NCBI GenBank assembly: GCA_905183005.1
Contig: CAJJDO010000101.1
Span: 235,408 to 299,407 of the forward strand
Origin: Paramecium pentaurelia
Lineage: Eukaryota; Ciliophora; Oligohymenophorea; Peniculida; Parameciidae
Direction of reading: 5' to 3'
DNA: 64,000 nucleotides
Within the stretch, counting starts at the first letter, position 1. The number at the start of each line of letters is the position of its first letter. The notes beneath the pieces are model-generated. The model worked only from the letters and a program-made list of their open reading frames with translations. It was not told the DNA's origin and searched no databases. Below, piece after piece: positions 1 to 12,600 of this stretch. The position numbers and the translations under genes are program-made.

Positions 1-917
1 AATAATATTTTAAATAGATTTTAATTGAAAAATTAGTAAAAATTACTTTAATTGTTATAATTTAAATAATCAAATATTTATTATTTTTTTTTTAACCTTA
101 ATTGCTTCATATTTTTTAATGAGTAGTATTTCTACACACATTCAATATATTTATCTGTCTACATAAAGACATTTTTCTGTAAATCTTATTTAGTTTAGTG
201 GCTTTAGTTGTTAATTATCTTTATATTTTATTAAGGTCCTTTAGATTGATGCTTTTTATCTATTAGAATTCCTAAATAATTGTATTATGATACGATGGGA
301 TAACCTAATAAACTAATTTAACCATTACTTAAAGATTTAAGAAAATTCAATAAAAATATCATCCTAATAAATGTTAAACAAAGAAGGGGAAATTGGAATA
401 CCTTGTAATACAACGTGATCATACCAATGATGATACCAATTTATAAATATTTTATCATAAATGAATAAATTACTTTTAAAAAATTTAAAATATATAACAT
501 AAATTACATAATTGTAATAAATTATATCTTAAAAAATTAATGATAAAATCAACAAAATAAGAATTTATGAAGAATATTTAGCTTTGATTACTTTTTGATA
601 TGAATTAGCATATTTACTATATTTCTATATTCTTATAATAGTATAATAGACTGATTTTAAAGAATAATCAATATATTTCATTTATTATAATAATAAAATT
701 TACTATAAATTCAACTAAATTTAGATAATCTATAAAAGCTTTTGAATTAAAATCCTAAATCTATATTGATTTTATTGAGTATAAAAATGAAGACTATGTA
801 AAATTTATATTAGAACTTAATGTATCAATTAAAATGGATTTGATATTTTTAGAGAGGATAAGTAAAATAGTTAGAATATGTAAACGAATTGATTCTAATA
901 ACATGATTTAATAATAT
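1..917. other. AT-rich flank, no gene supported
   Basis: Very AT-rich sequence upstream of the first recognisable gene, whose stop codon lies at 918. I found no reading frame in either strand, read with the ciliate code, that gave a recognisable protein or a consistent exon-intron pattern. It may hold the 3' untranslated region of the minus-strand gene that ends at 918. Confidence 0.4.
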
Positions 918-1748
918 TCAAATAGGCAAGAATTTATTTGTTTTTGAACAATATTCTAGAAATTTGTCACCTCTTTTTTTCTTCATTAATTTTTCTGTAA
1001 TTGGTACAGTCAAACCAGCCATTACATAATATAAAATTAATGGACTTATCAAAGCTAAACAATCATGCCTTGACTTAATGCTAGCAATGGCAATAGTTGT
1101 CCAAGTCATTAAGTCAAAAAATAAATTTGGATGTCTACTCTTTTTCCATAAGCCATCTTGACATATTGAGTTTGGAGGTTTATTCTTTTTATCTTTAAAT
1201 TATTATAATTGATGGTCTATCAAATATATAAGTAATTATTACCTGCTAATCCTTCAAAATATATCCAGAATATTGATGTTCCTAAAATAGTCAATTATAT
1301 TGGATTCAATTAATTCTTAAATAAGAAATACAATGATGAGCTAGTAACAAAAACAATGAATCCTTAGAAAATGTATTGTCCAAAGACAACAATATCTCTT
1401 TTTAAAGTCTCTTTTTTATATTTCTCAAAAATGACCTCATATCTAGGATCTCTAAATCCTCTCATGATTCTATAATAGAAAAGAAATCCTGCTAATCTGA
1501 CTGTCCACAAAGCTAATAATCCCAATTTAAACTAGAATGATATAAAAATATTCTACTTTGTTTTCAAAAGATGAGAGTCCAAAATGATAAGCATATATAG
1601 ATCCTGCAACTAAATGACTGACTGTGTATGCTACATCAACAATACACTCATTATTTTTCAATATCTTATATAATGAGTAGAAGGCAATTTGATTTATTAA
1701 AATTCCTGGCAATACTTTTTTTAAGCCAATCTCAATTAATTCCTACAT
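918..1748 (-). CDS. DUF1295 / steroid 5-alpha-reductase-like integral membrane protein
   Basis: Predicted 259-residue multi-pass membrane protein, probably an NAD(P)H-dependent reductase of the DUF1295/steroid 5-alpha-reductase fold acting on a lipid or sterol in the ER. Seen: after removing two introns (1532-1556, 25 nt; 1217-1242, 26 nt) one frame runs from ATG 1748 to TGA 920-918. It carries the family hallmarks LWTVRLAGFLFYYRIMRG followed by FRDPRY, then FEGLADHQLQQFKDKK, and GLWKKSRHPN before a C-terminal hydrophobic stretch. The intron at 1532-1556 is required: without it the frame leaves LALWTVRLAGF. The invariant SRHPN segment fits the cofactor-binding C-terminus of the family. The gene follows histone H3 in the same direction with about 90 nt between them. 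The substrate cannot be told from sequence. Confidence 0.85.
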
Positions 1749-1840
1749 TTATGGCTTGGTTTATTAATTAAAAATTTAATATTATTAAAAAGTAGTTAAA
1801 AAAACTTTCAAATATTTGTCATAATTTAAAGACATATCAA

Positions 1841-2263
1841 TCAAAATCTTTCTCCTCTTATTCTTCTAGCTAATTGGATATCTCTAGACATGATTGTTAC
1901 TCTTCTTGCATGAATGGCACATAAATTAGTATCCTCAAACAATCCTACTAAATAGGCTTCAGCTGCTTCCTAAAGAGCCAAAATAGCAGAACTCTAAAAT
2001 CTAAGTTCTTTTTAGAAATCATGGGCTATATCTCTTACTAATCTTTAGAATGGTAGCTTTCTGATTAGTAATTCTGTTGACTTTTGATATTTTCTAATTT
2101 CTCTCAATGCTACAGTTCCAGGTCTAAATTTATGTGGTTTCTTCAATCCACCAGATGGACCAACAGCTGGAGCAGTCTTCCTTGCTGCTTTGGTGGCCAA
2201 ATGTTTTGTGGGTTTTTTATTTCCAGCAGTACTTTTTCTTGCGGTTTATTTAGTTCTTGCCAT
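1841..2263 (-). CDS. Histone H3 variant (divergent, 140 aa)
   Basis: Core nucleosomal histone H3, read from ATG 2263-2261 to TGA 1843-1841 without introns. The protein starts MARTKQTARKSTAGNKKP and keeps the histone-fold blocks RFRP-like KFRPGTVALREIRKYQKS, TELLIRKLPFQRLVRDIA, EAYLVGLFEDTNLCAIHA and IQLARRIRGERF. It has 140 codons before the stop, against 136 in canonical H3. The extra residues are one in the N-tail (around residues 12-17) and three in the segment before KKPHKFRP (around residues 33-38). Lysines corresponding to K4, K9, K23 and K27 are kept, while the K14 context is altered. Internal glutamines are TAG or TAA. It is a variant rather than a textbook H3; whether it is replication-coupled or developmental (for example germline or meiotic) cannot be read here. 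The gene lies 92 nt upstream of the DUF1295 gene. Confidence 0.97.
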
Positions 2264-3091
2264 TTTTTATTAATATTATTATTTGTCTTCTTAATAATTG
2301 GCTCACTTATATAATTCAAATAAGATTTAGATAAATATAGAAAGAATAAAAGGCATGTAAATTTTATTTTAATTTTAAATTCCATTAAATAAATAGAATT
2401 AATTCTTTATATTTAAATACACAAACAATTTATCATTCCAATATTAAATGTAATCAAGAATAAAGGCAAATTATTTTAAATGAATTACCTTCATAATCTA
2501 AAAGAAATCCAATTATATAATTCCAATAATGGTTTTTTTACTCAATTAAATAAGTAAATTTATTGGCATATTCTATATAAATTTCCTCTATAATTTTGAT
2601 ATTATTCTTCTTTCTAATTAATATGATGATCAGAAAATAGATTAGCAATCAATAAAAGTTTTCTTAATCTACAAAATTTATATGAATTTAAATTATTTTA
2701 AGTGAATTCCAAAGGAATATCATATTATTAATTTTAATTTAGTCATAGATTAAATAAAATTGATAATCTATTCAAAAGTAATATATATTTCTGATTAAAT
2801 TGATTCATAAGTTTTGTTTATAATTATAAATGATTTAAATTTAAGTAAAAATTAATGATATTTTTCTTATGAGAAAAGATTAATTATGTGTAAATTAAAA
2901 TATGTTAATTAAGATTTTACTCCATTATTCTAACTTAACATTTCAAGTATAATTAATTATAATATTACTTAGATATTTTTTAATCATAACTTTATATAGA
3001 TGATATGTATCGATTCACTTTGACTTCAACTTTATGAAAAGTATATAGATGAGCAACTAAGGATGGTTATCATGTAGATAAGAGAATTGTA
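2264..3091. other. Intergenic gap between divergent genes
   Basis: About 0.8 kb between the histone H3 start (minus) and the next plus-strand gene. It should contain the promoters of both, but no specific element stands out. An in-frame ATG at 3005 would extend the next gene upstream as MYRFTLTSTL, but TGA codons at 3035 and 3050 interrupt it. A 21-nt GT..AG stretch at 3041-3061 could remove only the second. Confidence 0.4.
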
Positions 3092-3748
3092 ATGTAATAG
3101 TAATTGACTGATTATAATTATAAATAAAAATTAATGTACACAAAATTCAATCATAGACCTGTGCAAGAGTTTGCTTATCAAAGGAAACCTAAGATAAAAG
3201 TACTAACAAAATTAGGTTTTTAAGAACTAATGAAACTTTAAAGTAATCCAGTGTAGTTTGAAGAACAAGAAGATCTGACTCTACGTAAATATCATTACTA
3301 TAGTTATTTAGATCCATTCACAAAGAAATATAGATCTTAGATAAATTTATGGGAAAAATTGAAGTAAGTAGAGAATGAGGTGATTGGGGATGAGGAAATA
3401 TTAGAATCTAATGAATTTGAAATGTTGAATAAGGAACATCCTTATTTATTGAGAAATCATGCATATCCACTCTAAGATTAATATGAGGAACCACTTAAAT
3501 TACCATAAATATAGACTGAAAGATATTAAAAAAGTAATGCGCCTAAAATATGGGAATCATCATTATTTACAGGAGAGAGAGTTTAGTTAAGGAGAAGGAA
3601 GTTGAAGAGATAGGAGGCATTTAAGTTGGCTGATTCTTTATCGTTGAAACATTTTGATGATTTACATTAAGCATACTAAGGAATTTAATGTAAATTGAAT
3701 AGAGCAGTTAATTTTGAGAATAATTAATTTAAATTTAAAAATGAGTGA
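3092..3748 (+). CDS. Hypothetical basic/charged protein (about 218 aa)
   Basis: Not recognised. A single ciliate-code frame runs from ATG 3092 (or ATG 3134) to TGA 3746-3748. The product is soluble and rich in K, E, Q and Y, with no membrane segment, for example QEFAYQRKPKIKVLTKLGF, LTLRKYHYYSYLDPF and VQLRRRKLKRQEAFKLADS. Nine consecutive charged or Gln codons near the C-terminus suggest a helical, possibly RNA- or complex-binding tail, but that is inference. The 5' end is uncertain: the same frame extends to ATG 3005 through two TGA codons, so a short first exon may be missing from this model. The stop overlaps the start of the cyclin gene by 8 nt, which is unusual for separate ciliate genes. 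A fused or spliced gene is an alternative. Confidence 0.55.
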
Positions 3749-4286
3749 TACCGAAATAGAATCATTGAATCCTTATTATAAAGACATTGTTGCATATCTG
3801 CATACTCAATAAATTCTGATATATTAACAACATGATCTGTTGGATGAGTTTAAAATACTGTCCTAATTTTAATATAGGTTGAAACTAAAAATCTCAACAT
3901 TATACTTAGCTAAATCAATTTACTTAAGGACTAATATATTAACATAGGATTACTTATTGACAAGTCTATGGATTGCTACTAAATTTGATTAATAATATAG
4001 ATGCAAATGGTAGATGTCTACAGAAATAGAAACACACATTTTACAAAAGTTAAATTTTGAAATAACTAAACCAACTGTCATGGATTTTATTGAACAATAA
4101 ATTTATTACATAAAGAAAACAAAAAGAATTTCAGCAGAATAAGTACGATTGATATATGCTTTATCCTTAATGGCATTACCTTGGACATTGAATTATGAGC
4201 CTTCTCAAATTGCATTTGCTATTATTGTATACTCTTCATTCATTTTAGATAATATCCTTTACACTCAAAAACATCAAAAATCATGA
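3741..4286 (+). CDS. Cyclin-like protein
   Basis: Predicted 181-residue cyclin-box protein, a probable regulatory partner of a cyclin-dependent kinase. The intronless frame runs from ATG 3741 to TGA 4284-4286. It begins MSDTEIESLNPYYKDIVAYL and contains a cyclin N-box in helical order: LKLKISTLYLAKSIYLRTN, then LLTSLWIATKFDQQYRCK, then ETHILQKLNFEITKPTVMDF. The last two match the cyclin pattern in which the chain enters a conserved '(A)xKF' turn and then 'E..IL..L.F.i..PT...F'. A second all-helical stretch (RLIYALSLMALPWTLNYEPSQ) fits the start of a short C-box. No destruction box or PEST region was noted. Its start overlaps the stop of the preceding gene by 8 nt. Short cyclins of this size are common in Paramecium; the CDK partner is unknown. 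Confidence 0.8.
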
Positions 4287-4557
4287 TTTCCAATCCGATT
4301 GTTATGAAGATTTTCGATAACAACTGCTCACTAAGTATGATTAGAATATCATCATTTCCTAAAAATATCCATCTAGTTATCTCCTAATTAAAAAAAATTT
4401 ACATAGATTATATTGACAACTTGTTAATCTATAATTGAATTTCAATTCTATATTTATATTTCACTCATTAGTATTAATCATTTTCATAACTAAATTATGT
4501 AAATTTTATTATTTTATATTTCCAATATATTTCAACCAACTAATATATATATCAATC

Positions 4558-5059
4558 ATGGATCTTGCCATTATAATGAGCTAATTTTAACAAGCTGTAT
4601 TCCAATTACGATAAATCCTTCGAAAGAATAATCACCCTGATATTTTCAACTCAATGCTCAACATCATATTTTCTAATGATTTCTCCTATCCAAATTAGGA
4701 ATAAATTGCCAAACTTGAAAAAGCCTTCTTCTTAAATAAAGACACTGCTATCATCCTTCAAATTCTATTAACCTCATATGAAAATAATAGTACAAATTTA
4801 CATATCAATCTTAGCCTTTACATAAATAGAAGATTATATAAATCTTCTATTATATAGAATCGATAGCCATATTTCATTACTTGAATCTAATTCCTCCTCT
4901 TCATCAAGTCCTGTTCGATTTTACACTCAATATTAAATGAATGAAACAATCAAAAAGGAATAGAGTATTAACAAAAAAATCAAAAAATAAACCAAAAAAT
5001 AACAAAAAAAGACAGACGATACCTTAAATAAAAAAACCAATAATTCAAATCAGTAATGA
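4558..5059 (+). CDS. Hypothetical protein with a Lys/Gln/Asn-rich tail
   Basis: Unrecognised 158-residue protein in two exons. Exon 1 is 4558-4789, the 25-nt intron is 4790-4814 and exon 2 is 4815-5059, ending cag-taa-TGA. Removing the intron joins the frames exactly (77 codons plus 1 nt, then 245 nt), which supports the model. The N-terminal two thirds looks like a compact helical domain: FQQAVFQLRQILRKNNHPD, FSYPNQEQIAKLEKAFFLNK and AIILQILLTSYENN. After a Ser run (about residues 103-110) comes a low-complexity basic tail of K, Q, N and T. There is no signal peptide or membrane segment. It lies 270 nt after the cyclin on the same strand. Function is unknown. Confidence 0.65.
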
Positions 5060-6626
5060 ATTTGTCTTGCTCATAACTTTAAATAATATCCTATTCTATT
5101 ATTCTTATTTATACTAAAACCAATATGACACAATCTTTATTCTCATACTACTTCTTCTCTTTATATCCATTCTACTTTTATAATTCTAATTCCTCTGTAA
5201 ATATTAAATCAAAGAAATAGTATTTAAATAATATATAATATTATAATTAATATAAATCATTAATATTAATCTGTTACAATGTCTTACAATAATCAAAATA
5301 TAAAATATAACATATTTTAAATAATTATATATTCTATACTAATTTCTGAATCTAACATTTTTTAAATTATTTTAATAAATCAAAACAAACCTTTTTTAGT
5401 ATTAAATCAGAAATGCTACGATTAATAACGTTTAATATTTCAATAAATTTATAAATTTATTGCTTTAATTAATTAAAATAATTAAGAATACTATTAATAC
5501 AACTGTTTTAAATTTTACATGAAAAAAAGAATTAAATATTTATTCATATTGAATCAGAAATAATTTATTATATTTCATCATTTATGAATTTGTTATCAAT
5601 TCTCAATAGTTAAATATTAAAAAACAAAGTAAGTATTTTAAAGTATGCCAGACGTACTCATTTTTCTTCAACCCACAATAAATTTAATGAGAATAATTCC
5701 TTGCTCTCTATTGTTTCAACCATTTATTGAATTGGAGATATCTAAATTTTAATTAAAACACATCAAGAGGAATCAATAATAAATTTTATATTAACAGAAA
5801 CCTACAATAATTATTTTTATAAAAATTTAAAAAAGAGATTTATAAATGAATTAAATTCAATAATTATTACAATATAAGTTAATTTATTATTTGATCAATT
5901 TAATACTAGAAATGATTTAAAGTACAACTTCAGAAGTCCAAAATATTAAGTAATATTATAAAATACTATCTCATAATATAAAAGAGTGAGAAAGAGATAT
6001 TGTATTTTGAAATAAAAATTATTTTTTAATTATTTAAGGTAAAGAGAAATATTTTAGTAATTTAAAAGAAAATTCAGATAAAAAATGATTAGTTTGTTGA
6101 GTAGATGAATTGAGTATGCTTAACAATTCTATCATATTTGGAAATCAAATATCAATTGAATTAAACTTTAATTCGAAAGAATTAATTAAAATAAATTTTG
6201 GTGTAATTACTATATTATGAAACCATTAGTTAGGATTATTTATGTTTATAAATTATTATTTTGAATATTATTATTAATACAACCTAAAGTATAGACTTTT
6301 ATTGGTGATCTGCAAGATTCTTCTAGAAATGACAGACAGAGAACTGAGAAGACAGTATCAAAAAGTAAAGAGACTTGTTGCACTGATGAAATTCTTTGTT
6401 ACATTTCAACATAATAATAAAGTGAAATTGGAATGGAATAATAGAAATTTCTCTTTATTTTATTAATATGGTATCTTTTGATATTGAAGTTTAATAAAAA
6501 GAGAAATAGAAGTAAAAAGAACATATGATATTTAATAATGAATTAAATTGATTTAATTAATTACTAATAAAATCAAGTCCATCTTTATGAAAAGATTTAA
6601 TTAGTTTTATAAATGATGAATGTACA
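5060..6626. other. 1.6-kb stretch without a supported gene
   Basis: Two modest open frames were examined on the plus strand. One runs 5644-5991 (about 115 codons, MPDVLIFLQPTINLMRI...), ended by TGA. The other starts at 6329 (MTDRELRRQYQKVKRL..., about 50 codons). Neither shows a domain or introns, and TGA-only stopping makes frames of this length common by chance. The second could be a remnant of a small coiled protein. The rest is AT-rich spacer that probably includes the promoter of the giant gene starting at 6627. Confidence 0.35.
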
Positions 6627-9600
6627 ATGGAATAAGTGAATATTAAATATATTATGTTGGTAATTACTTTCTTCTTGATTTAAATTTGTTGGACATTTCG
6701 AAACTATTGGAGTGAATATAGTTCGTTACCATACAAAATAACTTGTCCAGGCTATCATATTTATTGGCCAGGGATGTCACCACATTCTTGTGTAGGTTAG
6801 TAAAATTGATAATATTTAGGGTATGCAAATGAATGCTATGCTTAAACTGAGTTAAAAGTTATAAAAGTGAGTAATTACGAAGTCTTGTGTCATCCAAGAG
6901 CAAAGGCTTATGGTTTATGGCCAGTTCCATACACTAGTTATTTCTTGTAAGGTAAGCCTCCAAGACTCTTAGTCTATGAATTAAATTCTAATGGTGAGTT
7001 ATTGGTTGGTGTGGAGTAAATAGGGAATCTAGTGACATATAATTGCATAGTAACACAGAAATTTCAAGGGACATACAAATGTTAGATATGTTACAATAGT
7101 TGTGGATTAATGTGTTCAAGTGTCGTTTGCCCTCCTTATAATGCTCCTGGTAGTTTTTATTGTAAAATAATTAGTTTGTGGAGTAAGTTGTAAGACTTGT
7201 GATTCAACAAATAAAAATTGTGCTACTTGTTAAATAGGTTATTCTCCAATGAATGAGAATGACACAAAGTGTAGTTTAAGTATGATATTATATAGATTAT
7301 TTAAGAATGCAATACAGGATAATAAAATTGTTAAATTGTTGATTTAGTATATTCATTTACTGATTGTTAAGTGGGATATGAATTATTAGATGATGATTGT
7401 GTGTGTATTAAATATCTTATTGTATTAGAGTGTCCTATTCATTGTAAAACATGTTCTTTTGGATAATGTAGTGAATGTGAATGGCCATATTCTTTAAAAA
7501 GTTATAAATGTTTTGGTGATCCAAATTGTGTCAAATATGATTACATATATGATTAAATTACAGGTGAAACAATAGATATCAATTGTTTATAATGTGATCT
7601 TCAATATTTCAAATATTAATCAATTTGTACAAGTATTAAATTTGTTTAATTATGTAGAATGTGAATCATTACCAGCTTTAATTGGATGTTTTGCTTGTGC
7701 TAATGAAAATGAATGTCTATTTTGTTGGGCAACATATTACTTGACTCCTTAGAAATTATGTGCACCATTTATAGGATGTAATTCAATTTGTCAGACTTGT
7801 CTTAATACTGATCCAGATTATTGTACCACTTGTGATTGGATAAATTAACATAGATCTTCTTAAATAGAAATTGGGAAGTGTATTTGTGATATCTCTTAAG
7901 AATATGCTGATAAGGATGGAACATGTACTCTATGTACTACAGGTGTTTGTTTAACTTGTACTACCAATTTTTATGAATGTACATCTTGTAAACCTGGTTT
8001 AAATAGAGAACATATAGGTCTTAAATGTCCTTGCATATAAGGTTATTATGATACTGGTTATGAAGATGGAATTTGTGAGTGTACAAATTATTAATTAATT
8101 ATGTAGAATGTTTTCCATCTTGTTATAATTGTTCTGGTCCTTTAGATAATGATTGTACTGATTGTGGTGATCCAAATATATATCACAAAGAATTATTTCA
8201 AAATAAATGTGTTTGTGCCAAAAGAACAGTTTAATTCATTTTACCTAATGGTTTAACTAGATGTGATCGTATATAATTATTTATATACTTTAAAGCTTGC
8301 CATCCAAAATGTGAAAAATGTCAAATCCCATATGATAATTCTACAAATCAATTTTGTACAATGTGCATACCAGGACAAAACAGAATTGTTTCTGAAGATT
8401 TGAAATGTATTTGTAGAGATGGATATGGAGAAGATGGGATTTTAGATATATGTTTTAGTACATCCCATATTTGTATTTCTTAGAATGTCATTATTCATGT
8501 CTAAGTTGCAATGGACCATTATCAACTAATTGTACATTATGTTCAGACATTAGTCATAGATAACTATCATCAAATAATTAATGTCTTTGTTATGGAGCCT
8601 ACTATGATGATGGTAGTGAAACAATAAATTGTTAATGTAAATAAAATTAAATAACAACTTTTAGAATGTCATCACTCTTGTACACTTTGTAATAATAGTT
8701 ATTTAGATAATTAATGTAAGGCTTGTCCCTCTACAAGATAACCAGATGGATTTGGATAAACTTTTAAATGTTTATGCAAGGATTCTCATTATTATGATAA
8801 TGAATTAATGTTGGAATGTCAAGAATGTCATTACTCTTGCTTGACTTGTAATGGTAGTGATAATAAAAGTTGTTAATCATGTGATCCAATTTATAGATAA
8901 TTAATCATTTCAATATGTGAATGCAATTATGGATTTTATGAAATTGGACTACTACAATGTGATTGTAATTTTGAAATCTATTATCTAAGAATGTTATTAT
9001 ACTTGCAAAACCTGCTTTTCATCTGATATTACTAGTTGTATAACCTGCTTCTCTGAACATAATAGAATCATAAAAGGAAATAAATGCATATGCAAGGATG
9101 GTTACATGGAAAAGAGTCTTAATGATCCTATGTGTTATTGTAATTATTTTATTGTTAAATTAGAATGCTCATATAAATGTGCCAATTGTGCCAACCAAAT
9201 TGAATATTGTACTTCTTGTCCATCATTTTCATTAAGGGATTTAGGAACTGATAATTCATGTTCATGTCCTTCTAAAGCTTATGATAAACCTGGTAATCCA
9301 ATATGCATATGTATATACTATTTATATTAATATTAAGATTGTCATTATACTTGTAAAACTTGTAGTGGAACCAATTCTGGTGAATGTGAAAATTGCGATG
9401 CTCTTAATTATAGATATTTAAACAATGGATTATGTCCTTGTATTAACAAATATTTCGATGATGGCATGCCTGAATGTTAATGTATATATTTTTTACTATA
9501 ATTTATAGCTTGTAGTCCATATTGTTAAGATTGTGTTGAAAATTTAAATAAATGTACATCTTGCAAGTCTGATAAATATCTAAATGGAAATACTTGTATA

Positions 9601-12600
9601 TGCAAAACAAAAGTTCAAGGAAATTCTATTAGTACATTTCAAACTTCTACTAAGATTGATTGCTAAAGTATATTTCCTTTTATTTATCAAGATTGCCACT
9701 ATTCATGTCTAACTTGTGACGGCCCTAGTTTTAATAATTGTCTCACATGCTTAGATACTGAAATGAGAGAGCTGTCTGGGTCTATATGTATATGCAAACC
9801 ACCTTATTTTGATAATGGCAAAGCTAAATGCTTAAGTAATTATAACACATTACTTATATAGTTTGCAATTACAGATGTCAAGAATGTGCAAGTAATGAAT
9901 CTTAATGTTTATCTTGTCTCCCTTCAAGTTTAAGGTAATTCAATGCCTTATAAGGGTCATGCTATTGCCCATAAAAGTACTTTGATGATGGATCCAATAG
10001 CATTTGTTAATGTAAAACTCATTAATTTATAAATATAGAATGCCATTATAGTTGTCAAACCTGTAGTTTGGTTAACACTAAATGTGATTCCTGTATGCTA
10101 ACAGCTAATAGAACATATGAGAGTATTCTTTAAACTTGTAGCTGCAATCTGGGTTATTTTGATGACGGTGTAGAGATTTGTAAATAATGTCATCATTCTT
10201 GTTTATCTTGTAATGGCATAGGATTTAATTCTTGTATGACTTGCAAGGATAGTACCATTTCTTATAGGGCATATATAAATTAGGTTTGTCAATGTCTAGT
10301 GGGTTATTATGATGATGGAGTTTCAAGTATTTGTTAATAGTGCTAAGTTTAATGCTTAACTTGTTTAAATTAATCTTATTATTGTACTTCATGTTCGATA
10401 ACAAGACATTTAAATTTGCAAACTTGTATTTGTAATACAGGATTTTTTGAAACAGGATCATCTTAATGTTCTAAATGTGATTCTAATTGCCTCAAATGCA
10501 TCTCAAATCCTTATAAATGCACTGAATGTGACTCTACTCTTTTAAAATCACTAGATCCTAACACTTATGAATGTAAGTGTTAAAATGGTACCACTGATGT
10601 AAATGGAGTTTGCTAATTTTGTGATGTCTCTTGTTTAACATGTTCAAATTCTATTTCAAATTGCACAGCCTGTCAACAAATGAAATAATTAATTAATAAC
10701 AAATGTCTCTGCGTAAATGGTACATTTGAATCAGAAGCTGACCGATAATGTAAAATTTGTCATCCTTCGTGTGAAACATGTGCTTATGATGAAAACCATT
10801 GTTTGACTTGTTCACTCATTAATTTTAGGATCAAATAATCAGGTAATACATGTTAATGTATGATTGGCTATTTTGAAGATAAAATGACTTTAGCCTGTAA
10901 AGAATGTAATTAATCATGTCTGACATGTGAAGGAATCTCTTCATATTGCACATCATGTGATTAATCACTAAATTTAACTTTAAGCATTTAAAATTAATGT
11001 ATTTGCAGCAGTTCATTTTATTATAATCTAATATCTAAAAAATGTGAAAGTAAATGATTTATAAGATAAAAATAGATTGTAATGTTACATGTAAGGAATG
11101 TCAAAATGTATAAAAATGTATTGAATGTGAACCAATTAGTAGATTTTATGATCCAGATAATTTTAAATGTTTATGTAAAGATGGTTATTATGAAACAAAT
11201 GAAAAAATGTGTTAATGTAATTATAATAATATTTATAAATAGTATGTGATTTGAGTTGTAGAACATGTATAAATTAAAAAATAAATTGTTTAACATGTGA
11301 ATCATTATATTTTAGATTGTTCAATAATAATACTAATTAATGTCTTTGTTTAGATGGTTACTATGATGTTGGTATTGAAATGTGTTAAAAATGTAATAAT
11401 TTATGTAAAACTTGTTAATAAATATCAACTAAATGTTTATCTTGTTATGAAAATGAATAAATAAGAATATTAAATAATAATTAATGTTAATGTAAATCTG
11501 GATATTTTGATAATGGATAATTAATATGTGAAAGTAATTATTATTATTTATTTATTTATTAATTTTAGAATGTTCTAAATCTTGTTTAACATGTTAAGGA
11601 AAAAATGATTATTGTACTAGTTGTGATATCAATTTAAATAGAATAGATTAATCACCAATTCATAAATGTCCATGTTAAACTAATTTCTATTAAGATTAAA
11701 ATGAAATTTGTTAAAGTATATTTATTATATATATTAGAATGTCATATTAAATGTTCTGGATGTATATCATAAAAAGATAAATGTATAAGTTGTAAAACAT
11801 CAAGTACATCTAATAGATTATCAATTACATAAAATTGTGATTGTATTGATGGATATTATGATGATGGTGTTTAATTTTAATGTTAAAAATGTAGTTATTA
11901 ATGTAAAACATGTACACAATCCCCATAAAATTGTTTATTATGTCTTAGTAATTTAAGAGAAATAATTCCTACATGTAATTGCAAATCTGGATATTTTTAA
12001 AATGAATAATAAACATGTGAATGTATTTATATTCTATTATTAATATAGAATGTGAAAATCAATGTAATACATGTGAAAAATTATCATATAATTGTACAAG
12101 TTGTAAAGGTATTAGAATAAATAAAACTTGTGATTGTTTAGATGGATATTTTGAAGCAGGATAACCTGATTGTATAAGTAATCCTTATTAATTAATATTT
12201 ATAGAATGTGATTTTTAATGTTTAACATGTAAAGGAAATCAATCTTATTGTTTATTATGTAAAGGTGATCGTATTAATATTCCATTTTGTAATTGTTAAG
12301 ATGGATATTATGATGATTTCTAAAGTCTTGATTGTTAACAATGTGATCCAAATTGTAAAACTTGTAATCTAGAGGGATGTTTAATTTGTAATGGAAATAG
12401 GGTATTATCAGAAGAAAAAACTTGTGATAGTCCTTAAAATTCAGTTAGTCATCCAGAAACACCATGGTGTTCAAGTAAATGAATTTTATTAATATTTATA
12501 GCTTGTGAAGTTGCTGTTTTGGATATTCGTTTTTCTGATGATTTACTTTCAATCAAAGTGTTATTTGATTTTAATTTGAATCCAAATTATTTTTCANTGG

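Noticed and set aside
2084..2385. Plus- and minus-strand ORFs over the histone H3 gene
   Set aside because: They are other frames of the H3 coding region; H3 itself explains the sequence.
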